From Massilia sp. BJB1822 (GTDB taxonomy: Bacteria > Pseudomonadota > Gammaproteobacteria > Burkholderiales > Burkholderiaceae_D), in NCBI RefSeq assembly GCF_013369485.1, contig NZ_JABWEB010000017.1, positions 1-64,000 on the forward strand: 64,000 nucleotides of DNA, written 5' to 3'. The notes under the pieces were generated by a model. That model was not told where the DNA came from and did no database searches. It was given only the letters and a program-made list of their open reading frames with translations. Both the position numbers and the translations under genes were made by a program. This document shows positions 53,991 through 63,831 of the stretch, piece by piece. How positions within the stretch are numbered: the first letter of the stretch is position 1; each line of letters begins with the position of its first letter.

Positions 53991-56900
53991 TTATGCTGCC
54001 TGTGCCAGATTGCCGGTATTGGTCGCCTCGGACAGCGCCCACACGTCCAGCATCGCTTGTTCCAGATCGCTCGCCGCCGCATAACCGGACAGGCCCAGGG
54101 TGCAGGTCACGACTTCCACCGCTTCGGCCGCGTCGTGGCCGTTGGTGGCGCGCTGCAGCACCTGGGTCAGCAGGCGTTGCTGGGTGCGGCGCAGGGCTTG
54201 CTGGGCGTAGCTGCGCAGCTGTTCCTGCGATTTGCTCAGGGCCGGCAATTTCAGGCCGCGCTCCAGCGTATCGATGCCGGCCTGGCTGCGCAGGGACATA
54301 CCCACTTGCAGGAAGGCTGGCAGGTCCATGCCCGCCGGACGCTTCACCGACAGCGCGGCAAACACGAAGGCCGCCACGCCTTCGATGGCGTCGACCGCTT
54401 TCCAGGCTTGCACGAACTCGGCGCGCAGCTCTGGATGCGCATCCGCATCGGACTCGGTCTGGCCGGCAACCAGTTGTTTGAGCAGGCCAGGTTCGGCGAA
54501 CAAGCGGGTCAGCTCGGCAACGCCAGGACCGGAGCGCAGCTGCTCGCGCGGCACCGCCAGCACGCCTTCGATCACGGCCTTCAACATGCTGCGGGTGCGT
54601 GCATCGGCTTTGATCGCCACGGCGCGCGGCACGTTCAGCGCATCGGCGTCCAGGGTGTCGAAGATCGGCGCCAGATTCAGCGCCGACCATGCCTGGCCCC
54701 AGGCCAGGATCACGTCAGACTCGCTGCCGCCATGCTGTGCTGCCAGGTCGCGCAGCATCAGCGGGCCGCAACGGTTCACCACTTCGTTCGCCAGCACGGT
54801 CGCCAGGATGGCGTTGGCCAGCGGGTGGGCCAGTGCGGAGCGGGTTGCCACCAGCAGGTCGGGGAAGTAAGGCTTGAGCACCGGCTCGGCCCAGCTTTCC
54901 TCGGTCAGCGGCAGGGCCGACAGGATGCGCTTGTAGCGGTTCTTCACGTTGGCGATCACCACCGCCAGTTCCGGCGTGGTCAGGCAGCGGCCATCGGCCT
55001 TGCGGCGCGCCAGCTCGGCCACGCTCGGCAGCTGCTCCAGCTCGCGCGACAGGCCGCCCTCCTCTTCCAGGCTGGCGATCAGGGCGGCGTAGCCATCCTG
55101 CACCGCGCTCTCGCCCTGGGCTTGCGCCTCGCGCACCAGCAAACGGGTTTGCTGGGTGTTGTCGCGCAGGACCAGGCGCTCGATGTCGCCGGTCATATCG
55201 TTCAGCACGCGGTTGCGGTCTGCTTCGCTAAGCTGGCCGGCATTCATTTCCACGTCCAGCCACATCTTCGCGTTCACCTCGTGGTCGGAGCAGTCCACGC
55301 CGGCCGAGTTGTCGATCGCATCGGTGAAGATGCGGCCACCGGCCAGCGCGAACTCGATGCGGCCGGACTGGGTCGCGCCCAGATTGCCGCCTTCGGCCAC
55401 CACCTTGCAGCGCAGCTCACTGCCGTTGACGCGGATATTGTCGTTGGCGCGATCCTTGACCTGGGCATTGGTTTCAGCCGAGGACTTGATATAGGTGCCG
55501 ATGCCGCCGTTGTAGAACAGGTCGACCGGCGCCAGCAGGATGCGGTGCATCAGCTCTTCCGGCGCCAGCGCGGTTTCCTCGATGTCGAGCGCGGCACGCA
55601 CTTGCGGCGACAGCTCGATGGAACGGGCGCTGCGCGGATACACGCCGCCGCCCTGCGAAATCAGTTCCTTGTTGTAGTCTTCCCACGAAGAGCGCGGCAG
55701 GGCGAACATGCGCTGGCGCTCGGCGAAGGATTTGGCGGTGTCCGGATTCGGATCGAGGAAGATGTGGCGGTGGTCGAAGGCCGCCAGCAGCTTGATCTGG
55801 TTCGACAGCAGCACGCCGTTGCCGAACACGTCGCCCGACATATCGCCCACGCCCACCACGGTGAACGGAGTGGTGTTCATATCGTGGCCCATCTCGTAGA
55901 AGTGGCGCTTGACCGCTTCGAAGGCGCCCTTGGCGGTGATGCCCATTTTCTTGTGGTCATAGCCGTTCGATCCGCCCGAGGCGAAAGCGTCGCCCAGCCA
56001 GAAGCCGCGCTTGACGGCGATGCCGTTGGCGATGTCGGAGAAGGTCGCGGTGCCTTTGTCGGCGGCCACCACCAGATACGGGTCGTTGCCGTCGTAGCAG
56101 ACCGTGTCTTCAGGCGAGACGATCTTGCCCAGCACGCGGTTGTCGGTCACTTCCAGCAGGCTGGCGATGAACAGGCGGTAGACTGCTTCGCCTTCGGCCG
56201 CCACCACGTCGCGCGTGGCGTCTTTCGGCATCTGCTTGCAGACGAAGCCGCCCTTGGCGCCCGCCGGCACGATCACGGCGTTCTTCACCATCTGCGCCTT
56301 CACCAGGCCCAGCACCTCGGTGCGGTAGTCTTCCATGCGGTCGGACCAGCGCAGGCCGCCGCGCGCCACAGGGCCGCCGCGCAGGTGCACGCCTTCGAAG
56401 CGGCGCGAGAACACATAGATTTCGCGGAAAGGACGCGGTTCCGGCACCAGCGACAGATTGCTGGTGTCGAACTTGAAGATGATCTTGTCGCCCTGGTCGG
56501 CGTTCTGGAAGTAGTTGGTGCGCAGGGTCGCCAGAATCAGGTCGATCAGCGCGGCCAGGATCACTTCCGTATCCGCATGGTTCAGCGCCGGCAGGCGGCC
56601 CTTGATGGCTTGCAGCGTGTCGCGCGCGGCATTGCGTTCGCCCTCGCCCAGCGCCGGATTGAAGCGCTGGCTGAAGGCGTCGACGATTTCCTTGATCACG
56701 GCGGGCTGGCGGCGCAGGCTTTCGGCGATGTAACGCACCGAGAACTGCGTGCCGGCCTGACGCCAGTAGCTCATATAGGCGCGCACCAGTTGCACCTGGC
56801 GGGTATTCAGGCCGCCTTCGATCACCAGGCCATTCAGGCGGCCATCTTCGGCTTCGTCGTTGAGCAGGGCGCTGAACAGATCCTGGGCCACGGGGGCGAT

Positions 56901-58718
56901 GCCTTCGCGCGCCAGCTTGGCGGCGCTGTCGGCATCCACGCCCAGGCTGGTGACGTAGTAACGCTTGCCGTCTTCGGTGCGGATCGAATGCGCCTGTTCG
57001 CGCTCGATCGACACGCCGGCGTTATGCAGGGCCGGCAGAATGGCCGATAGCGCCGGCACGCGATCCACCGAATACAGGCGGATGGAGGTGGCCGGATTGG
57101 CTTCGGTCGCCAGCTCCACGCGCACGGCGATACGGTCGCTGATGCCGTTGCGCAGAATGGTGCCCAGATCGTGGAAGGCCACGCTCGGCGAGGTGGCGCT
57201 GACATAATCGAGCGGCAGGGTCGAGCACATCTTGCGCAGGCTGTTGCGCAGCGGCTCGTCGAACACGGCGTCGGACAATTCGGAGAAGCTGTTGTGCCAG
57301 CCGTCCAGCACCGCCAGCAGCGGACGCTGGATATCGCTTTCCAGGTCGAGCGGATAGCGCGCGGCGTGGGCGATCAGATAGACGCGGGCCAGCGGGCCGT
57401 CGGCCACCAGGGTCTGCGAGCTGACATGGCTGGCGCCCGAGCTTTGCTGCAGGGCTTTGGCCAGCGCCGAAGCGACACTGGCGCTATAGCGCTCGCGCGG
57501 CAGGTACACCAGCACGTTCAGGTGGCGCGCGTACACGTCGCGGCGCGCGAAGACCTTGGTGCGCGGCTGCTTGTACAGCGACACCACGGAACCGCACACC
57601 TCGGCCAGCCATTGCGGCTCGGCTTCCAGCGCTTCGGTGCGCGGCAGCGACTCCAGGATCTCGACGAATTTCTCGGCGCGGAAGCCTTCCTTGCGCACGC
57701 CGGCGATCTGCAGCACCTGGGCGATGCGGCCACGCGCAAACGGCAGGCGGGCCAGCGGGGTCAGGTTGGCGGCGCGGGTGAACAGGCCGACGAAGCAGTG
57801 CTCGCCCAGAATGGCGCCGCTGGAATCGGTGTTGCGCACGCCGATGAAGTCCAGCTGCTGGTCGCGGTGCAGGGTGCCGCCCACGTCGGCCTTGACGATG
57901 GACAGGGTGTGCGGACGCTTGGACAGGGTGTCGAAGTCGCCCGGGATATTGGCCAGGCAGCCGCCGTACACCGGATGCGCCGTATCCTGCAGCACGCCGA
58001 TGCGGCTTGGAATATCGCGTTCCAGCTCGCGCGCGCCCGGCTTGACCTGGTAGTAGGCGTAGCCGTGCACTTCAAAACCTTCATTGCCGGCCCACTCCAG
58101 GAAGGCAGCGACTTCCTGCCCTTCTTCGCCATGGGCGGCAGCGGCGGCGGCCACGCTGCTGAAGCGCTCCTTCATCGCCGCCAGGTCGCGCCGTACGATG
58201 GCCGCGTCGCGCGCCACCATCTCGATGCTTTGCACCAGCGCCTGCAGGGCATCGCCTTGCAGCTCTTCGGCCAGCAGGCAAAGCACATAGGATTCCTGCT
58301 TGTCGCCATCGGCGCCGACCTTGTTCACCACGCCGGCCGCGTCGCGGCCCACGCTCAGCACCGCGTTCAGGACCCCATTCACGGCCACGCGCTGCTTGCG
58401 CATCGCCATGACGATGGAGTCCACCAGATAAGGCATATCGTCGTTCAGGATCAGCAGGGCCGTGGCATGGCCGCCACGGCCATCGGCGTAGCGCAGCTTG
58501 GCGATCTGGCAGCCGGTGCTGCTGCGGCGCGCGGCCTGGGTGAAACCTTCTACCAGCAAGGGAGCAAGACTATTGGGCGAGGTGTCCGCCAGATCTTCAT
58601 CGTCCAGGGCACTCAGCCAGGCACTGATCAGGGCCGGCACCTGCCCGCCGTCGGCAGGCTTGCTCGCGTTGACCAGTTCCAGCGTCTGTTTTCTCAGCTC
58701 TTGCGGCATTTGTTTCAT
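53991..58718 (-). CDS. NAD-dependent glutamate dehydrogenase, GDH-180 type
   Basis: This 1575-residue enzyme oxidises glutamate to 2-oxoglutarate and ammonium with NAD. It belongs to the large class seen in Pseudomonas, Caulobacter and Streptomyces. A long N-terminal ACT-like regulatory region (about residues 1-680) precedes the catalytic core. The core has RGGLRWSDRMEDYRTEVLGLVKAQMVKNAVIVPAGAKGGFVCK near residue 780, with the catalytic Lys, and VVGVGDMSGDVFGNG near residue 940. A C-terminal region follows, about 400 residues long. Two starts (58718 and 58709) are possible. It sits between astB and astE, so glutamate made by AstE is probably passed straight on to it. Confidence 0.94.
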   Translation of the reverse strand: MKQMPQELRKQTLELVNASKPADGGQVPALISAWLSALDDEDLADTSPNSLAPLLVEGFTQAARRSSTGCQIAKLRYADGRGGHATALLILNDDMPYLVDSIVMAMRKQRVAVNGVLNAVLSVGRDAAGVVNKVGADGDKQESYVLCLLAEELQGDALQALVQSIEMVARDAAIVRRDLAAMKERFSSVAAAAAAHGEEGQEVAAFLEWAGNEGFEVHGYAYYQVKPGARELERDIPSRIGVLQDTAHPVYGGCLANIPGDFDTLSKRPHTLSIVKADVGGTLHRDQQLDFIGVRNTDSSGAILGEHCFVGLFTRAANLTPLARLPFARGRIAQVLQIAGVRKEGFRAEKFVEILESLPRTEALEAEPQWLAEVCGSVVSLYKQPRTKVFARRDVYARHLNVLVYLPRERYSASVASALAKALQQSSGASHVSSQTLVADGPLARVYLIAHAARYPLDLESDIQRPLLAVLDGWHNSFSELSDAVFDEPLRNSLRKMCSTLPLDYVSATSPSVAFHDLGTILRNGISDRIAVRVELATEANPATSIRLYSVDRVPALSAILPALHNAGVSIEREQAHSIRTEDGKRYYVTSLGVDADSAAKLAREGIAPVAQDLFSALLNDEAEDGRLNGLVIEGGLNTRQVQLVRAYMSYWRQAGTQFSVRYIAESLRRQPAVIKEIVDAFSQRFNPALGEGERNAARDTLQAIKGRLPALNHADTEVILAALIDLILATLRTNYFQNADQGDKIIFKFDTSNLSLVPEPRPFREIYVFSRRFEGVHLRGGPVARGGLRWSDRMEDYRTEVLGLVKAQMVKNAVIVPAGAKGGFVCKQMPKDATRDVVAAEGEAVYRLFIASLLEVTDNRVLGKIVSPEDTVCYDGNDPYLVVAADKGTATFSDIANGIAVKRGFWLGDAFASGGSNGYDHKKMGITAKGAFEAVKRHFYEMGHDMNTTPFTVVGVGDMSGDVFGNGVLLSNQIKLLAAFDHRHIFLDPNPDTAKSFAERQRMFALPRSSWEDYNKELISQGGGVYPRSARSIELSPQVRAALDIEETALAPEELMHRILLAPVDLFYNGGIGTYIKSSAETNAQVKDRANDNIRVNGSELRCKVVAEGGNLGATQSGRIEFALAGGRIFTDAIDNSAGVDCSDHEVNAKMWLDVEMNAGQLSEADRNRVLNDMTGDIERLVLRDNTQQTRLLVREAQAQGESAVQDGYAALIASLEEEGGLSRELEQLPSVAELARRKADGRCLTTPELAVVIANVKNRYKRILSALPLTEESWAEPVLKPYFPDLLVATRSALAHPLANAILATVLANEVVNRCGPLMLRDLAAQHGGSESDVILAWGQAWSALNLAPIFDTLDADALNVPRAVAIKADARTRSMLKAVIEGVLAVPREQLRSGPGVAELTRLFAEPGLLKQLVAGQTESDADAHPELRAEFVQAWKAVDAIEGVAAFVFAALSVKRPAGMDLPAFLQVGMSLRSQAGIDTLERGLKLPALSKSQEQLRSYAQQALRRTQQRLLTQVLQRATNGHDAAEAVEVVTCTLGLSGYAAASDLEQAMLDVWALSEATNTGNLAQAA

Positions 58719-58794
58719 CTTGCTTCTCCAATACGTTATGTGTATTTCGCCTGCTCGCCCCGGCTTGTGGCTGCGCGGCAGCGATGAATCAGGA

Positions 58795-58813
58795 GGCGGA
58801 AGGTCATTCCGCC
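58795..58813 (-). other. Hairpin in the astB-gdh gap
   Basis: GGCGGAA and TTCCGCC are perfect seven-base arms around a five-base loop, in the 118-base gap between astB and the dehydrogenase gene. There is no T-run, so it is not a standard terminator. It could be an mRNA-processing or stability element, or a weak attenuator. Confidence 0.4.
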
Positions 58814-58836
58814 CTACTTTGGGATGCTATCTGAAA

Positions 58837-60183
58837 TTACAAATCAAAATCATACAGGCCTGGCAGGCCCAGGATCATGCTCAATTCCTCCAGTGCGGCG
58901 TGCACTTCCAGCGCCAGCGCCGGATCGGCCATATCCTGCGGCTCCAGACGGTCGCGGTAATGCTTCTCGACCCAGGCCACCAGCGTATGGTACAGCGACT
59001 CGGTCATCACCACACCTTGGTGCATTGCAGCAGATTCTTCCTCGGTCAGCGCCACGCGCAAACGCAGGCAGGCAGGCCCGCCGCCATTGCGCATGCTCTG
59101 GCGCAGATCGAAGTGCACCAGTTCATCGACCGGGCCGCCGCTGGCCACCAGGCCTTGCAGGTAGCGCGCCACGGCGGCGTTTTCCTGGCACTCGTGCGGC
59201 ACCACCAGGGCCATCTTGCCATCGGGCTTGGACAGCAGCTGGCTGTTGAACAGATAGCTGGCCACGGCGTCGGCCACCGGCACCATGCCGGTATCAACGC
59301 GCACCGCGTTCAGCTCCGCGCCCACGCCGGCCATGGCCTGGCGCAGCTGGGACAAGGCGCCCGCCTCGTCGGCAAAAGCCTGCTCGTGGTAGAACAGCAC
59401 ATTGCCGTTGCCGACGGCGATCACGTCGTTGTGGAACACGCCCTGGTCGATCACGTCGGGATTCTGCTGGATGAAGACGCTGCGTTCGGCCGCGATGCCG
59501 TGCAGGCGGGCCACCGCCTGCGAAGCTTCCAGCGTGTGGCGGGCCGGATAGCGCTTCGGCGCCGGGGCCGCGGCATCGAACTCCGCGCGGCCATACACGA
59601 ACATCTCCACGCCCTGGGCGCCATGGCTGGCACACAGGCGGGTATGGTTGGCCGCACCCTCGTCACCGAAAGCCGGGGTGCCGGGCAAGGCGTCGTGCAC
59701 GGCGAAGCGGGTGCCGTCGTTGAAGATGGCGCGCAGCGCGCGCGCCGACTGCACGTGCTCGAAAGCGCGGTGCAGCTTGTTGTTCAGGTTCGCCGGGGTG
59801 AAATGCACGCGGCCATCGGCGGTATCGGCCGATGGGCTGACGGTGGCGGCATTGGCCGTCCACATCGGCGAGGCCGAATAGGCGCAGGCCAGGATCACCG
59901 GCGATTCTTTATAGGCCTGCTGCAGCACCTCGGCATTGCTGCCGCTGAAACCCAGGCTGCGCAGCAGGCGGAAGTTGGGACGGTCCTGCGGCGGCAGCAG
60001 GGCCTGGGCGAAGCCGCGCGCCGCCAGGGCGCGCATTTTCTCCAGGCCTTGCAGGGCCGCCTGTTTCGGATTCGATGCGCTCTTCACGTTATTGAAGGAC
60101 GCCACATTGCCAAAGGACAGGCCGGCGTAGTTGTGCGACGGGCCTACCAGGCCGTCAAAATTGAATTCGCGTGCGGAGCGCAT
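58837..60183 (-). CDS. astB: N-succinylarginine dihydrolase AstB
   Basis: AstB converts succinylarginine to succinylornithine, CO2 and two ammonia. The 448-residue product has the family start [25 protein letters not shown]. It has [21 protein letters not shown] near residue 250 (His) and [11 protein letters not shown] near residue 370 (catalytic Cys). The ATG at 60183 matches the family; longer frames are spurious. It starts 8 bases after the astD stop. Confidence 0.95.
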   Translation of the reverse strand: MRSAREFNFDGLVGPSHNYAGLSFGNVASFNNVKSASNPKQAALQGLEKMRALAARGFAQALLPPQDRPNFRLLRSLGFSGSNAEVLQQAYKESPVILACAYSASPMWTANAATVSPSADTADGRVHFTPANLNNKLHRAFEHVQSARALRAIFNDGTRFAVHDALPGTPAFGDEGAANHTRLCASHGAQGVEMFVYGRAEFDAAAPAPKRYPARHTLEASQAVARLHGIAAERSVFIQQNPDVIDQGVFHNDVIAVGNGNVLFYHEQAFADEAGALSQLRQAMAGVGAELNAVRVDTGMVPVADAVASYLFNSQLLSKPDGKMALVVPHECQENAAVARYLQGLVASGGPVDELVHFDLRQSMRNGGGPACLRLRVALTEEESAAMHQGVVMTESLYHTLVAWVEKHYRDRLEPQDMADPALALEVHAALEELSMILGLPGLYDFDL

Positions 60184-60191
60184 GGTATTCC

Positions 60192-61667
60192 TCAGAAGTT
60201 CAGACCGGGGGAGAGCTTGGCGGGCATTTCCAGCGCGCCGTTCTCGATGGATGCAACCGGATAGGCGCAGTAATCGGCCGCGTAATAGGCGCTCGGACGG
60301 TGGTTGCCCGATTTGCCCACGCCGCCGAACGGCGCGCTGCTGGCCGCGCCGGTAGTCGGACGGTTCCAGTTGACGATGCCGGCGCGGGCGCGCTGCTGGA
60401 ACTGATTCCACAGCGCCTCGTCGTTCGAGATCAGGGCGGCGGCCAGGCCGAAGCCGGTGTTGTTGGCGGCGCGCACGGCGCTGTCGAAATCCTTCACGCG
60501 CACGATCTGCAGCAGAGGGCCGAACCATTCCTCGTCCGGAATGCCCTGGGCATCGGTCACATCGACGATGCCGGCCGATACGAAGCCGGTGCCGGCTTTC
60601 AGCTGGCGCATTTCCAGCAGCAGCTTGCCGCCCTTGGCCACCATATCGTTCTGCGCCTGCACCAGGCGCTCGGCCACGGCGGCCGACACCACCGGTCCCA
60701 TGAAGGGCGCCGGTTCGGCGTTCGATTCGCCGACCACGATCTTGCTGGCCACGTCCACCAGGCGCTGGATGAAGGCATCGGCTTCCGGCGTATCCTGCAC
60801 AATCAGGCGGCGCGCGCAGGTGCAGCGCTGGCCGGCCGAGATGAAGGCGGAGGAAATCGCCATGAAGACGGCGGCGTCGGTATTTTTCGCATCCCACACC
60901 ACCAGCGGGTTGTTGCCGCCCATTTCCAGAGCCAGCAGCTTGCCGGGCTGGCCGCCGAACTGGCGGTGCAGGGCCGCGCCGGTCTGGCTGCTGCCGGTGA
61001 ACAGCACGCCGTCCAGCAGCTCGTTCTGCCCCAGGGCGATGCCGGTATCGCGGCCGCCGTTAATCAGATTCACCACGCCGGCCGGCACGCCGGCCTTTTC
61101 CCACAGCTGCACGGTTTTCACGGCGGTGCGCGGCGCGTATTCGCTCGGCTTGAAGACCACGGTGTTACCGGCGATCAGGGCCGGCACGATATGGCCGTTG
61201 GGCAGGTGGCCGGGGAAGTTGTAGGGACCGAACACGCCGAACACGCCGTGCGGACGGTGGCGCAGCACCGCTTCGCCATCGGCCACGGTGTTGCGGGTTT
61301 CGCCGGTGCGCGCGCCATGGGACTGGATCGAGATATCGACCTTGTTGGCCATGGTGGTGACTTCGGTGCGCGCTTCCCACAGCGGCTTGCCCACTTCTTC
61401 CGAGATCAGCAGCGCCAGCTCCTCGGCGTTTTCCTTCAGCAGGTCGCGGAAACGGGTGACGACGGCGATGCGCTCTTCCAGCGATTTCCAGGACCAGGCT
61501 TCGAAGGCGGCGTGCGCGGCGGCGCAAGCGGCGGCCACGTCCTGCGCGGTGGCTTCGCGGCTGGCCCAGGTCTGCTGGCCGTTGGCCGGATTGACGGTGA
61601 CCAGCTCAGCGCCGCTGCCGGCCTTCCATTGGCCGTTGATGAAGTTGCTCAGTGCTTGTTCAGACAT
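60192..61667 (-). CDS. astD: N-succinylglutamate 5-semialdehyde dehydrogenase AstD
   Basis: AstD oxidises succinylglutamate semialdehyde to succinylglutamate with NAD. The 491-residue aldehyde dehydrogenase has the cofactor-site region [13 protein letters not shown] near residue 175, [13 protein letters not shown] near residue 248 with the catalytic Glu, and the nucleophile Cys in [12 protein letters not shown] near residue 285. Its ATG lies eight bases inside the end of aruG, so the genes are translationally coupled. Confidence 0.95.
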   Translation of the reverse strand: MSEQALSNFINGQWKAGSGAELVTVNPANGQQTWASREATAQDVAAACAAAHAAFEAWSWKSLEERIAVVTRFRDLLKENAEELALLISEEVGKPLWEARTEVTTMANKVDISIQSHGARTGETRNTVADGEAVLRHRPHGVFGVFGPYNFPGHLPNGHIVPALIAGNTVVFKPSEYAPRTAVKTVQLWEKAGVPAGVVNLINGGRDTGIALGQNELLDGVLFTGSSQTGAALHRQFGGQPGKLLALEMGGNNPLVVWDAKNTDAAVFMAISSAFISAGQRCTCARRLIVQDTPEADAFIQRLVDVASKIVVGESNAEPAPFMGPVVSAAVAERLVQAQNDMVAKGGKLLLEMRQLKAGTGFVSAGIVDVTDAQGIPDEEWFGPLLQIVRVKDFDSAVRAANNTGFGLAAALISNDEALWNQFQQRARAGIVNWNRPTTGAASSAPFGGVGKSGNHRPSAYYAADYCAYPVASIENGALEMPAKLSPGLNF

Positions 61668-62709
61668 TGGTGTTCTTCCTCACGTTGAGAGACAGGGTGC
61701 GCACGGTGTCGCCCGCCTTCACGCCCAGCAGCTTCTGGTCGGCGGCGGACAGGTCGATCTTGCCGTTCACCGGGCTGGCGTCGGACAGGATCATGCGGAA
61801 ATCCTTCAGCACCGTATTCGAAACCAGCATCGGTTCCGGATTCGGCGCGCAGGCATGGTTTGCATCGCTATCGATTTCCACGCCGACCAGTTCGCTGTCG
61901 CGCATGGCGCGCAACTCCGAGGTGCGCGCCTGCAGCACGGGGCCGGCGTCGAAGATATCGATATAGCCTTCAAAATACATGCCCTCCTGCTCCAGCAGAC
62001 GGCGCGCTGGCTTGGTCGCTTCGTGCACCTGGCCCACCACGTCCTGCGCATCCTGCGGCAGATAGGCCACGTACATGGGCTGGCGCGGCATCAGCTCGGC
62101 GATGAAGGACTTCTTGCCCAGGGCCGTCAGATCGTCCACATGATGGAAGTCCATCTTGAAGAAGTGGCGGCCCAGGCCTTCATAGAACGGCGAGCTGCCG
62201 TCCGGCGCCTGGTAGCCGCGCATCTCGGCGATCAGCCGCTTCGTGAACAGATGCGGGAACTGGGCGATGAACAGGAAGCGGCACTTGGACAGCAGGCGGC
62301 CGGTATTGCCGCTGCGGTAGTCGGGATGCAGGAACAGCGAGCACAGTTCCGAGCTGCCGGTCAGATCGTTCGACAGGTACAGCGTTTCCATGCGCGTGAA
62401 CACATCGAGCTCGCGGCTGGAGTGCACCAGGGTGCCGATGCGGTAATTGTAGAAAGGCTCGGTCAGGCCGACCGCGCCCTTGATGGCGCACACCCCGGCC
62501 AGGCGGCCGCTGGTGGTGTCTTCCATCACGAACATATAGTCGCGCTCTTCGGGCGGAATGGTTTCGGCGAAGGAGGCGCAGGCGATCGTCAGGCGGTCGC
62601 CCAGCATTTTCATGTCCGGCTTGAGCGTGGTCATGCCGGTGCCGACCTGGCTGGCCAGACCGTACAGGGCATCCAGGTCGGATGCGTTGATGGCGCGTAC
62701 AACTAGCAT
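61660..62709 (-). CDS. aruG: Arginine N-succinyltransferase subunit, AruG type
   Basis: With AruF this forms the succinyl-CoA:arginine N-succinyltransferase that opens the pathway. The 349-residue product has the AstA/AruG start VVRAINASDLDALYGLASQVGTGMTTLKPD, the GNAT-like acyl-CoA region LCSLFLHPDYRSGNTGRLLSKCRFLFI near residue 125 and EMRGYQAPDGSSPFYEGLGRHFFKMDF near residue 170. It is homologous to the next gene upstream (aruF), showing an old duplication. It overlaps the astD start by eight bases. Confidence 0.92.
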   Translation of the reverse strand: MLVVRAINASDLDALYGLASQVGTGMTTLKPDMKMLGDRLTIACASFAETIPPEERDYMFVMEDTTSGRLAGVCAIKGAVGLTEPFYNYRIGTLVHSSRELDVFTRMETLYLSNDLTGSSELCSLFLHPDYRSGNTGRLLSKCRFLFIAQFPHLFTKRLIAEMRGYQAPDGSSPFYEGLGRHFFKMDFHHVDDLTALGKKSFIAELMPRQPMYVAYLPQDAQDVVGQVHEATKPARRLLEQEGMYFEGYIDIFDAGPVLQARTSELRAMRDSELVGVEIDSDANHACAPNPEPMLVSNTVLKDFRMILSDASPVNGKIDLSAADQKLLGVKAGDTVRTLSLNVRKNTNV

Positions 62710-62721
62710 AGCTCTCTCACT

Positions 62722-63753
62722 TTAAATGCGGACGCAGATCACATCGTCGCCCTCGGCGACGCCCAGCAGCTCCTGCACATGCTGCGGCAGGCCGACCGTC
62801 TCGCTGTTCTCCAGCGCCGGGCTGGCGATGGTGACGGCGCGGAAGGCGGTGCCGGGACGGGAAGCGATCGCATACGTGGCGACGGCATCGAGGGTTTCGC
62901 CCGGCGCCACGTCCTGCACGCGGCGCGTCAGCGAGGCGTTGAAGGTGCGTAGCGTATGCTTGTGGGCTTGCAGGATCGGACCGCCATCGAAGATGTCGAT
63001 GTACTCGTCGGCCTCGAAGCCTTCGGCCGTCAGCAGATTGAAGGCCAGCTCGCCCGAGGGATGGATCTGGCCCATGGCGGCTTGGGCGTCGCCCGGCAGC
63101 AGCGGCACGTAGACCGGGTAGTGCGGCATCAGCTCGACGATCAGGGTGCGGTTGCGCGCGCCGCCGATCACGCGTTCGGCGTCGAGGAAATCCATCTTGA
63201 AGAATTTGCGGCCCAGCGCGTCCCAGAATGGCGAACCGCCATCCGGATCGGTAACGCCGGCCAGCGGCACGAAGAAACGGTCGCCGAAGCGGTGCGGCGC
63301 CAGCACCGCGAACAGCAGACGGGCGCGCGACAGCAGGGCCGCTTCCGGCCGGCTTTTCAGGCGCTCGTCGACATAGAAACTGGAAAGCTGGGAATAGGCG
63401 GTCAGCTCCGAGCACAAGGTCAGCGCATGCACGCTGTGGCTGATGTTCAGGTCGCGCGAGACCTGCTGGATCACATCGTTGCGGAAGGAGAAATAGGTGC
63501 CGTTGGAACCGGCGGAGGCGAAGATGGCGGCGGTGCCGACGATCTGTTTTTCCGCGACCGACTCCAGCACAAACAGGTACGACTCTTCGCTGGGAATATC
63601 GACATGCGCCGCGAACGAGGCAATCGAGCGCTCCACTGCCTGGACGATCTTGTCGCGCGTTTTCGGCAGGGTATGGACACCCGGCATGGTGACGGCGGCC
63701 AGCGCTTCGAGCGCGGCGATATCCGCAAGTTCTACCGGACGGACAACATACAT
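62722..63753 (-). CDS. aruF: Arginine/ornithine N-succinyltransferase subunit, AruF type
   Basis: AruF is the partner subunit of AruG in the two-subunit succinyltransferase of Pseudomonas and betaproteobacteria; enterics use a single AstA. The 343-residue product begins YVVRPVELADIAALEALAAVTMPGVHTLPKTRDKI. It has the shared SPFWDALGRKFFKMDFLDA stretch near residue 187 and YIDIFDGGPILQAH near residue 250. In Pseudomonas the pair also acts on ornithine. It starts 12 bases before aruG, and a hairpin separates it from the upstream transaminase gene. Confidence 0.92.
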   Translation of the reverse strand: MYVVRPVELADIAALEALAAVTMPGVHTLPKTRDKIVQAVERSIASFAAHVDIPSEESYLFVLESVAEKQIVGTAAIFASAGSNGTYFSFRNDVIQQVSRDLNISHSVHALTLCSELTAYSQLSSFYVDERLKSRPEAALLSRARLLFAVLAPHRFGDRFFVPLAGVTDPDGGSPFWDALGRKFFKMDFLDAERVIGGARNRTLIVELMPHYPVYVPLLPGDAQAAMGQIHPSGELAFNLLTAEGFEADEYIDIFDGGPILQAHKHTLRTFNASLTRRVQDVAPGETLDAVATYAIASRPGTAFRAVTIASPALENSETVGLPQHVQELLGVAEGDDVICVRI

Positions 63754-63779
63754 TTGAACTCCTTGCTGAATAAAGATAC

Positions 63780-63804
63780 GCCCGGCGCCACTACAGCGCC
63801 GGGC
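63780..63804 (-). other. Intercistronic hairpin between astC and aruF
   Basis: GCCCGGCGC and GCGCCGGGC are perfect nine-base arms around a seven-base loop, in the 78-base gap after the transaminase gene. On the minus strand it is followed by GTATCTTT, only a weak T-run. Partial termination or mRNA processing could set the level of the downstream genes. Confidence 0.55.
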
Positions 63805-63831
63805 TTTAGCAAGCCGCCGGGGCGGCCGCTA

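Noticed and set aside
53823-57050. A 1075-codon open frame on plus, opposite the glutamate dehydrogenase gene
   Set aside because: It is the GC-rich antisense shadow of a clearly identified 1575-residue enzyme. Its composition (His, Gln, Ala, Arg rich) shows no domain.
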